A stretch of 64,000 nucleotides of DNA from Pyrinomonadaceae bacterium (GCA_014380365.1 JACMJZ010000034.1:62001-126000); one strand, 5' to 3'. Positions 17,966 through 29,081 are shown, counted from the stretch's first letter. Notes: generated from the sequence alone by a model not told the origin. Program-made: numbers and translations.

Positions 17966-18415
17966 TTAGGCCCATTCAAGCGCCCCTTTGCGCCAAGCGT
18001 AGTAATAACCGACAACCAGGATGCCGATAAAGACAAACATCTCGATCAGCGCAAACTTCGTGAATGAAAAATCCTCGCCCATGAAAATAATTGCCCACGG
18101 CAGGAGAAAGATCGTCTCCACGTCGAAAATCAGGAACAGCATCGCCACGATGTAGTAACGAACCGTAAACCTCGAGTGGGCGTCAGTCTTCGGATCGATG
18201 CCACACTCGTAAGGCCGCATCTTTCCCTTTCCCCACTTCGCCGGCCGCAGAAACCTGCCGAGCACAATCGGAAGAATAGGAAACGCCACCGCCACTACAA
18301 AGAAGATCATCACCGGCCAGTAAGCCGTAATCGGCGAACCAATGTTTGCAGCTGCGTTTGCAGTTGCAGCCGTTGTCGCGGTGGTTGCGAGTTCTGTCGT
18401 TGCCTGGAACAGCAT
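17966..18415 (-). CDS. nuoA: NADH-quinone oxidoreductase subunit A
   Basis: Three-helix membrane subunit of complex I. 'MRPYECGIDP' near residue 74 and 'FDVETIFLLPWAI' near 102 are diagnostic. The ATG at 18415 gives 149 residues with an Ala/Thr-rich N-terminus before the first helix. An upstream in-frame start at 18571 would add 52 residues encoded by palindromic repeat DNA and is rejected. It forms a two-gene block with nuoB, about 4.5 kb from nuoC. Confidence 0.94.
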   Translation of the reverse strand: MLFQATTELATTATTAATANAAANIGSPITAYWPVMIFFVVAVAFPILPIVLGRFLRPAKWGKGKMRPYECGIDPKTDAHSRFTVRYYIVAMLFLIFDVETIFLLPWAIIFMGEDFSFTKFALIEMFVFIGILVVGYYYAWRKGALEWA

Positions 18416-18660
18416 CGTGGTTGACGAGTTGTTAAGAATGAAGGCGCTTACGATTTGGAAGATCGCGAAAATCTTAAGCGGCGAAACGATCCTTGTCAAC
18501 GGAGCGTTTGCGCGAACAGCGCCGTAGGGGCACGGCATGCCGTGCCCGGAACAACACCATACAAATCTCACGGGTTTACTTCACCGGGGTGAGGGCACGG
18601 CATGCCGTGCCCCTACGGTTGTTCGGCGGTTCGCGATCTGCCGTCAGCGTATAGCGGTAC
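18416..18660. repeat. Non-coding stretch with two copies of a GC-rich palindrome
   Basis: The perfect palindrome GGGCACGGCATGCCGTGCCC occurs at about 18528-18547 and again at 18595-18614, with CCGTAGGG/CCCTACGG sequence on opposite outer sides, so the pair is itself arranged as an inverted repeat. The nuoA promoter should lie in 18416-18525, but I see no convincing hexamer pair. Confidence 0.7.
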
Positions 18661-18664
18661 TCGG

Positions 18665-18769
18665 TCAGCGGAACGCGATCCCGAGTCTGCGGATTGCGAT
18701 CTTGGCTCTGCGGATTGCGATCTTGACTCTGCGGATTGCGATCCCGGGTCTGCGGATCGCGATACGCAA
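18665..18769. repeat. 21-bp tandem repeat, five units
   Basis: Units are variants of TCTGCGGATTGCGATCTTGA, 21 bases each, running 18665-18769 with an imperfect first and last copy. All plus-strand frames stay open through it, which creates spurious repeat peptides. The sequence from 18770 to 18869 shows nothing I can name. Confidence 0.85.
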
Positions 18770-18869
18770 GACGAAATTCACAACTATCAGAACCAAATGT
18801 TGAGGGTTTGCTCAGGAAATTGCGATTCGGGCACTTCCGACGCCCGCGTGTAGGTCGGGTTTAGTTGTG

Positions 18870-18916
18870 GGACGCGCATCTTGCGCGTGAATCACGGGCG
18901 GGACGCCCGTGCCACT
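18870..18916. repeat. REP-like double palindrome, copy 1
   Basis: ACGCGCATCTTGCGCGTGA is joined to CACGGGCGGGACGCCCGTG: two hairpins in tandem. It lies 7 bases beyond the stop codon of the minus-strand gene ending at 18924. Copies 2 and 3 are at 27444-27492 and 28476-28523. Confidence 0.85.
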
Positions 18917-18923
18917 CGGCAGC

Positions 18924-21900
18924 CTACCAGCCCTTCGCCGCTTCCTCCGCATCTTCGAGCTCTTCCTTGCGACGCCAGTAGCCACACTGCTCAATCAACT
19001 TCCGCGCGGCAGCGAGATCATCCTTCGGCCCGCGTGCCGTGCCGTCAGGATTCTTATCCCACGGATACTTCATCCTTCCGCCTTCATCCTTCATCCCTCC
19101 GAAGAGCCGCGCACGATAAAGATGGATGTCACCCATAAACAACCTCATCGGCCCGCGCTCCGCAATCTCCCACGCCTCGTCCAAATCCTCCTGCGCACTC
19201 TCGGGGCCGGTGCGCGCACCGGTGAGAAAGCGCAGCCAGGCGCGGGTGAGAAGGCCGCGTGGAAGATAATCTTGCGTGCCAGCGCGGCGGAAGCCGGCCA
19301 CGGCGGCGTCAATGTGGGAGAGGTCAGAGTTCAGAAGTCGGAGGTCAGAGTTCAGAAGTCGGAGGTCAGAGTTCAGAAGTCGGAGGTCAGAGTTTTCCAG
19401 AATCGCCGCGTAGAGCGCGGCGCGGCCCAGCGTGAGGTGGTCGAGGGCGATGTCGAGAAGGGCCTGCTGCCATGACTCAACCCACTTGAGCGTATGCGAC
19501 GCCCGCTGGAAGACGTCGCGGCACTGTTGAACTAATTCTGACTTCTGACTCCTGGCTTCTGGATTCTGCATCATTTGCCACGCTGAGCGCTCGGGGACAG
19601 CCAGGAACAGGTCGCAATAGCGGAAGCCAGGCAGAGAAGACATCAGCGGGGATTGAGGATACGTCTCGGTCCACATCTGCTCGGCCTCGCGGAAACGCGT
19701 TTCCGCCTCGACCCGGCGGCCTGCCTGGTGCAGAGCGTCGCCGTGGGTCGTGCGGTCGATCATCCGCACCCCCGCATCGCTGCTGCGGTCGGAGTAGGTC
19801 ACGGACTGCTCGGCGTCCACTACCGCCGCAGCGACGTCCCCTAGCGTCAGCTCCAGCTCGCTCAGATTGCTGTAGCTGATGGCCGCGCCGTTCCACTCCT
19901 CTACCTGGGCATCCATTTCGCCCGAAACTCGCATTGGTTCGAGCGATTCGGTCAGCCGGCCCAAAGCACGCAGACGAAGCGCCGCAGCGTTGAGCAAGAA
20001 GGATTGGTCAGTTTGCGTGAGAGCTTGCGAAACGCCGCTCCACGGCTGTTCAAAGAAGCTGGAAACCGCACCCAAGTCAGAACCAAACGCACCAAGTCTT
20101 TTAGTGCTGTAAAACTCTTGGCCGCGTTGGATGCGCTTTTTATAAGCGCTTGTGCGAGTCTCTTGCTGCAACCCCGCGTGGCAGCCGTGGGCCACAGCTT
20201 GGTAGAGCGGCTGGAGGTCTTCGAGCGTGGGCTCGACGCCCTCATTCGTCGTCGCGCAGAGGTGTTCGTAGAGCCGCCGGTGGGCCGCGCGCCAGGCGTC
20301 CGGTTGCTGCATGCGCAGTTGCCGCGCAAAGTATTCGCGCAGGTGCGGATGCGCATCGAGCGAGACGAGCGCGCCGGACGTGTCGCGGTTCACCGTGAGC
20401 AATTTCGCGGCTTCGAGGCCGCTAAGGCAGAATTCCCAATCGTCGTCGGCCAGCCCGGCCAGCGGTTCGGTTAGTGCGGGGATGGTTTCGCTCCGCAACG
20501 CCGCGAGGCAGCCGGCGTCTGCGGGCCGGTCGAACAGGCCCATGAGCCGCAGCACAGCCACTTCGCGCCGGCCCTCGTCGCCGCCGTCGCGCAAGAGCCA
20601 TTGCTCGTAGGCGGCCATGGTCCGAAAGGCGTGCCCGCCATCCATCCTCTCGTCGGCCTTCTCGAACTTCACGCGGTCGCGCTGGCGGATATCGCCGTGG
20701 AAGGCGCGTTTCAGGAATCCGCCGAGCAGGGTAACGGTGAGCGCGTGGCCTTTCACGTCTTCCACGAGCTTTTCGAACTCGTTCACCTTCTCCCCATTCG
20801 GCTCGCTGTCTTTGAGCGTCAAGTCGCGTCTTTCGCTACCTTTCACGCCAAGTGACTTGAGCAGACTCACGCCCGCGGCCCGGGGTAAGCGCCTGAGGTG
20901 GGTCTCGATCACCGCTCCGCCTTTGAACGCGTTGAGGTCAGGCACTTCAATTCGCGTCGTGACGATGCACAGACCAACATTGGTCGAAGCCAAATCTTTG
21001 AGCAGTTTCGCAACGCCTTGGTCTTTGAGTTCGCCGGGTTTGAATGCTTTTGCTTCGGTCGGGTATTGCAGCGGCTCGAGGCCGTCGAGGATGAGGAGGC
21101 TGCGCCGCGAGGCCACGATGCGGGCGAGGCGTTGTCCTTTCTCGAACGCGCCCGCGGGGCTCGCGGCAAATTCTTTGTCCGCGTCGTCGCCGAAGAAGAT
21201 GAGCGCTTCCTTGAGGAACAGGTCGGAGGAAGCCGCCACTTGGTCGCGCGTGCCCTGGCTGTAAAAGGACCACGCAAACACCACGTCGCAACCCGGCCAG
21301 TCGTCAGCGGCGAGACTCGCTGCCCACTTCGCGATGAGCGAAGTCTTCCCCTCGCCGCCGAGAGCGACGAACGTGAGAACATGCGGGCGTTTCGTTTCGC
21401 CGCGCACCGCCTGATCCCACGCGTCATTGAGAAGTTTGGTTTCATCCTCGCGTCCGATGAGTTCCGCCGGAGCGTATTTGATGATGCGGGAAATGTCTAC
21501 GGGAGGTGATGACTTAGCGGGCGCTGCAGAATCTCTTTTCGGCGCTGCGATACTAGGCGCAACCCCAGGCACATCATCTGCTTCGACGACCACAAAGCGA
21601 TACACGCTGTACGAGTTGTTTTGTTTGTCGGCGACTGACTCGGGGCCGCGGTAACATTCTTGGAATTTGCGAGGAAGCTCCTCGAACGTCGCTTCATCGA
21701 TGAGGATGTGCCCCCTCTGGCCGGCAGCTTCCAGACGGACAGAGTCGATGATGCTTGTGCCTGATATCTCTTTACCGCGAATGGCGATCTCACCCGTCGA
21801 GATGCCGATGCGAAAATGCCGATGGGCGACGGGATCAGCTTTTGAGGCGTTGTACCTCTTCGTGGCGCGATGAACTGCCTCGGAAAATCGGTGAGCTTCG

Positions 21901-22142
21901 GAGGCGCGTTCGAAGACCAGCAGGGCGTTATCGCCCGCAGTGCCGTTGACGACATCTCTTCGGGCGAGTCCGACTTCTCGGAGACCCTCGTCAACAAAGC
22001 TCTGGACTTGATCGCTGAGGTGAAATACGACGGTGGCGTCGGTCTGTCGTTCGAGCTCCCGGGCGACATGGCTGTAGCCGACTAAGTCGAGTTCGACGAC
22101 AGTGCGACGGACCAAAGCGCTTTTCTTGGTTGAGGGGCTCAT
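18924..22142 (-). CDS. Cyclase-homology / STAND ATPase / helical-repeat protein
   Basis: A 1072-residue multidomain protein. Residues about 14-190 are a class III nucleotide-cyclase homology domain with both metal aspartates (D19 in LDLVGYS, D71 in GTAGDN) and the later R136, but the position of the catalytic Asn, four before that Arg, is I132. A NACHT/NB-ARC-like ATPase follows, with Walker A 'LGGEGKTSLIAKW' (about 260-272) and Walker B 'SLLILDGLEPL'. The C-terminal half is TPR-like. This is a signalling or conflict-type architecture. Three in-frame insertions of repeat DNA lie in the C-terminal part (see 19068-19110, 19321-19394, 19535-19570). Start chosen at ATG 22142; ATG 22175 would add 11 residues. 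Confidence 0.85.
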   Translation of the reverse strand: MSPSTKKSALVRRTVVELDLVGYSHVARELERQTDATVVFHLSDQVQSFVDEGLREVGLARRDVVNGTAGDNALLVFERASEAHRFSEAVHRATKRYNASKADPVAHRHFRIGISTGEIAIRGKEISGTSIIDSVRLEAAGQRGHILIDEATFEELPRKFQECYRGPESVADKQNNSYSVYRFVVVEADDVPGVAPSIAAPKRDSAAPAKSSPPVDISRIIKYAPAELIGREDETKLLNDAWDQAVRGETKRPHVLTFVALGGEGKTSLIAKWAASLAADDWPGCDVVFAWSFYSQGTRDQVAASSDLFLKEALIFFGDDADKEFAASPAGAFEKGQRLARIVASRRSLLILDGLEPLQYPTEAKAFKPGELKDQGVAKLLKDLASTNVGLCIVTTRIEVPDLNAFKGGAVIETHLRRLPRAAGVSLLKSLGVKGSERRDLTLKDSEPNGEKVNEFEKLVEDVKGHALTVTLLGGFLKRAFHGDIRQRDRVKFEKADERMDGGHAFRTMAAYEQWLLRDGGDEGRREVAVLRLMGLFDRPADAGCLAALRSETIPALTEPLAGLADDDWEFCLSGLEAAKLLTVNRDTSGALVSLDAHPHLREYFARQLRMQQPDAWRAAHRRLYEHLCATTNEGVEPTLEDLQPLYQAVAHGCHAGLQQETRTSAYKKRIQRGQEFYSTKRLGAFGSDLGAVSSFFEQPWSGVSQALTQTDQSFLLNAAALRLRALGRLTESLEPMRVSGEMDAQVEEWNGAAISYSNLSELELTLGDVAAAVVDAEQSVTYSDRSSDAGVRMIDRTTHGDALHQAGRRVEAETRFREAEQMWTETYPQSPLMSSLPGFRYCDLFLAVPERSAWQMMQNPEARSQKSELVQQCRDVFQRASHTLKWVESWQQALLDIALDHLTLGRAALYAAILENSDLRLLNSDLRLLNSDLRLLNSDLSHIDAAVAGFRRAGTQDYLPRGLLTRAWLRFLTGARTGPESAQEDLDEAWEIAERGPMRLFMGDIHLYRARLFGGMKDEGGRMKYPWDKNPDGTARGPKDDLAAARKLIEQCGYWRRKEELEDAEEAAKGW
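19068..19110. repeat. TTCATCC-word array inside the STAND gene
   Basis: TTCATCC-TTCCGCC-TTCATCC-TTCATCC words, read on the minus strand as MKDEGGRMK. The same words form the intergenic element at 50272-50348. Reading frame is maintained. Confidence 0.75.
19321..19394. repeat. 21-bp tandem repeat inside the STAND gene
   Basis: Three and a half copies of AGGTCAGAGTTCAGAAGTCG (plus one G, 21 bases), encoding tandem SDLRLLN heptapeptides on the minus strand. The 21-bp unit equals three 7-bp words and seven codons. Confidence 0.9.
19535..19570. repeat. TTCTGAC-word array inside the STAND gene
   Basis: CTGACTTCTGACTCCTGGCT followed by TCTGGATTCTG, in 7-bp steps, encoding PEARSQKSEL on the minus strand. 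It looks like the same kind of element that is intergenic elsewhere. Confidence 0.6.
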
Positions 22143-22257
22143 AGATGGAGTCAGCCACGGCCGACGGCGATACAAGGGAGGTCGCTTGGGCCGAGAGATT
22201 CAAGGCCGATATCAGAGGCGCGAAGCTTACCACAGACTCTATGACGCGATAAGGAAA

Positions 22258-22755
22258 TCAGTGCAGGTCGCCGCCGGGGGAGCCGGCGAGCAGGGCAATG
22301 GCGTGGTTGAGGACGGGGGCGATTACGGCGAAGCTTTCGCGGACGGCTTTGGGGGAGCCGGGGAGGTTAATAATCAAAGTGCCGTTGCGGATGCCGCAGA
22401 CGCCGCGCGAGATCATGGCCATCGGGGTTTGTTTGAGCGTTTCGATCCGCATGGCTTCGGCGAGGCCGGGGGCGGCGCGTTCGATGACGGCGAGTGTCGC
22501 TTCGGGAGTGTTGTCGCGCGGGGAGAAGCCGGTGCCGCCCGTGGTGACGACGAGATTCACGTCGTCGCGGTCGGCGGATGCGCGCAGCAACTCAGAAAGC
22601 GGTTCCAGATCATCAGAAACGATTTTGGCTTCGACGATCTTCGCGCCGATGTCGAGAAGAAGTTGGGCGAGGGCTGCGCCAGACGCGTCTTCGCGCTCGC
22701 CGCGCGAGCAAGCGTCGCTGACTGTGATTACGACTGCGCGAATTTGAGTTGGCAT
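22258..22755 (-). CDS. Molybdopterin adenylyltransferase-type protein (MogA/MoaB family)
   Basis: A 165-residue protein of the MoCF-binding fold used in molybdenum cofactor synthesis, where the family adenylylates molybdopterin. 'AVVITVSDACSRGEREDASG' lies near the start, 'LVVTTGGTGFSPRDNTPEAT' at about 70-90 is the central motif, and 'LIINLPGSPKAVRES' follows. The longer frame from 22878 adds 41 residues coded by palindromic repeat, so I start at ATG 22755. No other molybdenum gene is nearby. MogA and MoaB cannot be separated from sequence alone. Confidence 0.9.
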   Translation of the reverse strand: MPTQIRAVVITVSDACSRGEREDASGAALAQLLLDIGAKIVEAKIVSDDLEPLSELLRASADRDDVNLVVTTGGTGFSPRDNTPEATLAVIERAAPGLAEAMRIETLKQTPMAMISRGVCGIRNGTLIINLPGSPKAVRESFAVIAPVLNHAIALLAGSPGGDLH

Positions 22756-23117
22756 CTGTTTTGTAGCTTTGAGACCAAGCGGAAGCCCGCGCGTAAGCAA
22801 GGGCTCGCTTCTCTTGGGCTCTCTTCCTGCGACTGTTGCCGAGCCCTCCCTGACGGTCGGGCTTCCGCTTGGGCCCATCCGCTACAGGCAGCTGACAAGA
22901 GCCCTCCCTGACGGTCGGGCTTCCGCGCTTCGGAAACTTTCTGTCGCCCCTTCAGGGCGAGGACAGTGTGGGGCACGTGATCCAGGGGCGGCGCTTCGCT
23001 TGCCCCTGGCTACTATCTGTCACGCCTTCCGCGTGATGCCCACCGGATAACGCAGGTGGTTCTGACACGGCAAGCTAAAGCTTGTACTCTGAACTACAAG
23101 TCTCTGGCGTTGATCCT
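22756..23117. repeat. Gene-free stretch filled with palindromic repeats
   Basis: Two copies of GAGCCCTCCCTGACGGTCGG with a GCTTCCGC tail occur at about 22838-22868 and 22898-22928. A third copy ends the cyclophilin gene at 35799-35823. Further hairpin units follow: CAGGGGCGGCGCTTCGCTTG (about 22984-23008), CACGCCTTCCGCGTG (about 23022-23036), and a part-copy of the AAGCTAAAGCTTGTACTCTG element at 23070-23096. No coding evidence. Confidence 0.75.
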
Positions 23118-26333
<3,216 letters not shown>

Positions 26334-26386
26334 GAAAAGCTGATTCGACTGGCTCTCTCGCGAATTGACCGAAGTGGAGTCGAAGC

Positions 26387-26415
26387 ATTATACATAAGCC
26401 GTCTCAGACTGTTGA
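26387..26415 (-). promoter_or_regulatory. Promoter for carB
   Basis: On the minus strand a perfect -10 TATAAT (26387-26392) is preceded by TCAACA (26410-26415) with 17 bases between them. The expected transcript start gives a leader of about 45 bases, too short for a classic attenuator. Confidence 0.6.
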
Positions 26416-26475
26416 AACTCCCCCTCAAGACCTCGCATGTCGATAACGTCTAAAACTTCGATCCGTGTCAAACAC

Positions 26476-27432
26476 ATGGGAACGTTTATAAACTGGGCGC
26501 GGGGTTTGCTCATGGTGGTTTGCCTGTGGGGTGTTGCCAGCGCGCAGTCTCCACGGACCGCCGAGGAATACAACAATCGTGGACTCGACCGGCAGGCCAC
26601 GGGTGATTTAGACGGAGCGATTGCCGACTACACCAAGGCGCTCTCTCTAAAGGACAAACCTATTGTCATTGCGACGGTCTATAACAACCGTGCCAACGCC
26701 AGACTTAACAAGAATGATCTTGACGGCGCCATTGCTGACTATGGAAAGGCGATTGAGCTCCAGCCCCATGACTTCGAGAATTATTACAACCGCGGCGTCG
26801 CTCTTATGGCGAAACCAGAATACGATGCCGCTATTGCTGACTTCTCGAAATCCATCGAAATTTTTCCGAAGTTCGCCCCCGCCTACGACAACCGGGGCAC
26901 CGCTAAGCGAATGAAAGGCGACTTGGAAGGAGCAATCCTCGATTACCGGAAAGCCGTTGAGATTCAACCCAAATTTTCTCAGGCGTACTACAACCTCGGA
27001 GCCGCGAACCAAGCGAAAGGCGACACGAAGGCTGCAATAGCAGACTACAGTGCCGCCCTGGAACAGTCGCCAAAATTTGCGGATGCTTATGTCAATCGCG
27101 GACAGGCGCGTCAGTCGGTCAATGATTTTGAAGGCGCGATAGGCGACTACGATCAGGCGATTGCCTTGAAGCCTGACGCCGGGGTTTATTACGCTCGGGC
27201 CACGGCGAGGCAAGCTAACAAAGACCTGGTGGGAGCCGTTGCTGATTATTCAAAGGCGATCGAACTTAATCCGACCATGGCTAGCGCTTACGCGAATCGA
27301 GCGGTTGTCGAAACACTACAGGGGAAGAAGCTGGAAGCTACTCGCGATTTTGATACTGCGTTTAAGCTGGAGCCAGGTTTGCGGAAAAATTTCGAGAAGT
27401 TCCTGGAGCGCCTCAAATCGAGAACGCCATAG
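26476..27432 (+). CDS. Secreted TPR protein, eight repeats
   Basis: A 318-residue protein with a signal peptide ending near ASAQS, followed by eight consecutive 34-residue tetratricopeptide repeats of the 'NRG-A----GDLDGAIADY-KAIEL-P' type that fill the rest of the chain. TPR arrays bind other proteins, so a scaffold role in the periplasm is likely. No catalytic domain is present. The ATG at 26476 directly precedes the signal sequence; an ATG at 26437 would add 13 polar residues. Confidence 0.85.
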   Translation: MGTFINWARGLLMVVCLWGVASAQSPRTAEEYNNRGLDRQATGDLDGAIADYTKALSLKDKPIVIATVYNNRANARLNKNDLDGAIADYGKAIELQPHDFENYYNRGVALMAKPEYDAAIADFSKSIEIFPKFAPAYDNRGTAKRMKGDLEGAILDYRKAVEIQPKFSQAYYNLGAANQAKGDTKAAIADYSAALEQSPKFADAYVNRGQARQSVNDFEGAIGDYDQAIALKPDAGVYYARATARQANKDLVGAVADYSKAIELNPTMASAYANRAVVETLQGKKLEATRDFDTAFKLEPGLRKNFEKFLERLKSRTP

Positions 27433-27443
27433 CAATTGTTGGT

Positions 27444-27492
27444 GACACGCGCATCTTGCGCGTGAGTCACGGGCGGGACGCCCGTGCCACTC
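27444..27492. repeat. REP-like double palindrome, copy 2
   Basis: Same two-hairpin unit as copy 1 (18870-18916), same orientation, and again only a few bases after the stop codon of a minus-strand gene (27497). With copy 3 it brackets the DnaC/IstB-like gene in inverted orientation. Confidence 0.9.
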
Positions 27493-27496
27493 GTCA

Positions 27497-28336
27497 TCAA
27501 ATCGCTGGCGAGTCAATTCTTCGCTGGTCAAGCCGCTTGCGGTAGTCGTCACCTTCAATCATAACCTTCTTGCACATCTCAAACAGGCGGCTACGCAATG
27601 GCGTCCCAATGCGTTCCTCAAGAGTCGTTAACTCCTGGATTCGCTCAGTACTAAAGCTGCGGCTCCGGCGCGGCGCGTTGGCAGCTTCCGAATCTCCTGC
27701 GCCTGCGCGCGTCACATCGAAATAATTGGTAGTGAAGATTGTGAGCTTCTTGTTGTTGTAGCGCGTATTGATTATCTGGTAGAGCGTATCGCGCACCCAA
27801 TTGGTCGGCACCGTCGCACCCAGTTCGTCCAAAACCAGCACCTCCGCTTGAAAGACTGGCGCCAGCACGCGCATCTCCGAAGTTTGGGAAACTGGATTGT
27901 AGGAATCCTGAATCGCCTTAAGCAGCGAACCCGACTCGTAGAATAGACTGCTTACGCCTTTCTTTGTTATCAGTTCTTTGAGTACCGCAATTGCGAGGTG
28001 AGTTTTCCCTACGCCTACCGGACCCATAAACAAAAGTCCGGAATCAACGGCCGGATACTCCTCGACCAGCCTGGAAGCAAAGCTATGCGCGAAAAACTGT
28101 GAATCGTTTTTTGGGTAGTAGTTGTGAAAATTGCACTCACGAAACCGCGGCGGAATTCGTGCGGCGTCAAGGAACCGGGAACCACTATTAGTACGCCGGC
28201 AATCGCATATAGCTGCCCCCCGGCCCGGCTCGATACGCGTGCCGGTACCATTGCAAAGCTCACAGACGACGTTATCTGTCGCCGCTTCACCTGCACCGTC
28301 GCGCGGTTTTGACAGATCGTGAAGAGTATTAACCAT
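27497..28336 (-). CDS. DnaC/IstB-like AAA+ ATPase, probable helicase loader
   Basis: A 279-residue ATPase with Walker A 'GPVGVGKTHLAIAVLKELI' (about 106-124), Walker B 'VLVLDELGA' and a C-terminal arginine near 'GTPLRSRLFEM'. The N-terminus has a cysteine set CELC...CDC (about 25-49) resembling the zinc module of DnaI/DnaC-type loaders. The family loads the replicative helicase or, as IstB, helps IS21 transposase. No istA-like gene is nearby, so a chromosomal loader is more likely. Inverted REP-like copies flank it. Confidence 0.85.
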   Translation of the reverse strand: MVNTLHDLSKPRDGAGEAATDNVVCELCNGTGTRIEPGRGAAICDCRRTNSGSRFLDAARIPPRFRECNFHNYYPKNDSQFFAHSFASRLVEEYPAVDSGLLFMGPVGVGKTHLAIAVLKELITKKGVSSLFYESGSLLKAIQDSYNPVSQTSEMRVLAPVFQAEVLVLDELGATVPTNWVRDTLYQIINTRYNNKKLTIFTTNYFDVTRAGAGDSEAANAPRRSRSFSTERIQELTTLEERIGTPLRSRLFEMCKKVMIEGDDYRKRLDQRRIDSPAI

Positions 28337-28475
28337 CTGGATAAGTCTATTGATTCGGAATGCGAAGGCTCACAAGCAAACGTTCATTACTGCAGCGAAC
28401 CCATGGGCCGGATTATAACATCGCAAGAAACGAGCGCAACGAAGTGACGCAAACAAGACTGTTAATTCAGACTGT

Positions 28476-28523
28476 GGCAGGGGCGTCCCGCCCGTGAATC
28501 ACGCGCAAGATGCGCGTGCCACC
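28476..28523. repeat. REP-like double palindrome, copy 3 (inverted)
   Basis: The same unit in the opposite orientation: GGGCGTCCCGCCCGTG then ACGCGCAAGATGCGCGT. The remaining sequence in 28337-28598 shows no gene. Confidence 0.9.
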
Positions 28524-28598
28524 GTCAAACTACCGTGATAAATCCCGAGTATCATGAAGGTCGATTTTCAAATTAGGGAAGGTTGAACTATTGTTATT

Positions 28599-29081
28599 AT
28601 GAACGGAAGTTTTATTGAGACAGAAATGCCCTTGCTACACTCATTGTTAAGTAAGCTCGGACTCAGCCAGGTCAAAGCGGAGCGTCACCCGATTCGTGTT
28701 TTTCTTTTGGACGACGACCGACGAAGGCATCGGTGGTTTAACGCGCGTTTCAAAGGCGATTTCGTGGATGTCGCCGATAATGTCGCGCAGGCGCAGAAGT
28801 TGTTAAGCGCGAATTCCTACGACGCCATCTTTCTGGATCACGATCTGCACCCGGAGCACTACAACAACCTGAGCCGTGATGATGCACGGACTGGCTACGC
28901 TATCGCTTCATGGCTGGCCGCAAATCCCGAACTTCAGCGTGCCTCGACGATCATGGTGCACACGAGAAATGCCGACGGTGCAATGCGCATGGTCGAAGAA
29001 CTTCGCCGCGCCGGGCGAAACGCGGACTACGTGCCATTCCCCATGCTTGAGGAAAGAATCAAGCGCTACTGGAAAGGATAG
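28599..29081 (+). CDS. Receiver-like protein (cyclic-phosphate processing receiver type)
   Basis: A 160-residue single-domain protein with a CheY-like core: 'RVFLLDDDRRRHRWF' near residues 31-45 (acidic cluster) and 'YDAIFLDHDLHPEHY' near 75-89 with the phospho-acceptor-like Asp. The His residues after that Asp (DHDLHPEHY) are characteristic of the receiver subfamily described as cyclic-phosphate processing, rather than ordinary response regulators. There is no output domain and no kinase nearby. An alternative start is ATG 28626. Confidence 0.8.
   Translation: MNGSFIETEMPLLHSLLSKLGLSQVKAERHPIRVFLLDDDRRRHRWFNARFKGDFVDVADNVAQAQKLLSANSYDAIFLDHDLHPEHYNNLSRDDARTGYAIASWLAANPELQRASTIMVHTRNADGAMRMVEELRRAGRNADYVPFPMLEERIKRYWKG

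Noticed and set aside
17966-18571. A 201-residue NuoA using the upstream start
   Set aside because: The first 52 residues are encoded by a GC-rich palindromic repeat and have no counterpart in NuoA.
18602-18853. An open frame with heptapeptide repeats (SADCDLG)
   Set aside because: The repeats are translation of the 21-bp tandem DNA repeat, and all plus-strand frames are open there. No ribosome-binding site was seen.
18665-19394. CRISPR-like appearance of regularly spaced repeats
   Set aside because: The units are directly abutting 21-bp tandems without unique spacers, and no cas gene is present in the window.
27497-28336. IS21 remnant (istB)
   Set aside because: No istA-like transposase frame is nearby, and the N-terminal cysteine module fits a chromosomal helicase loader better.
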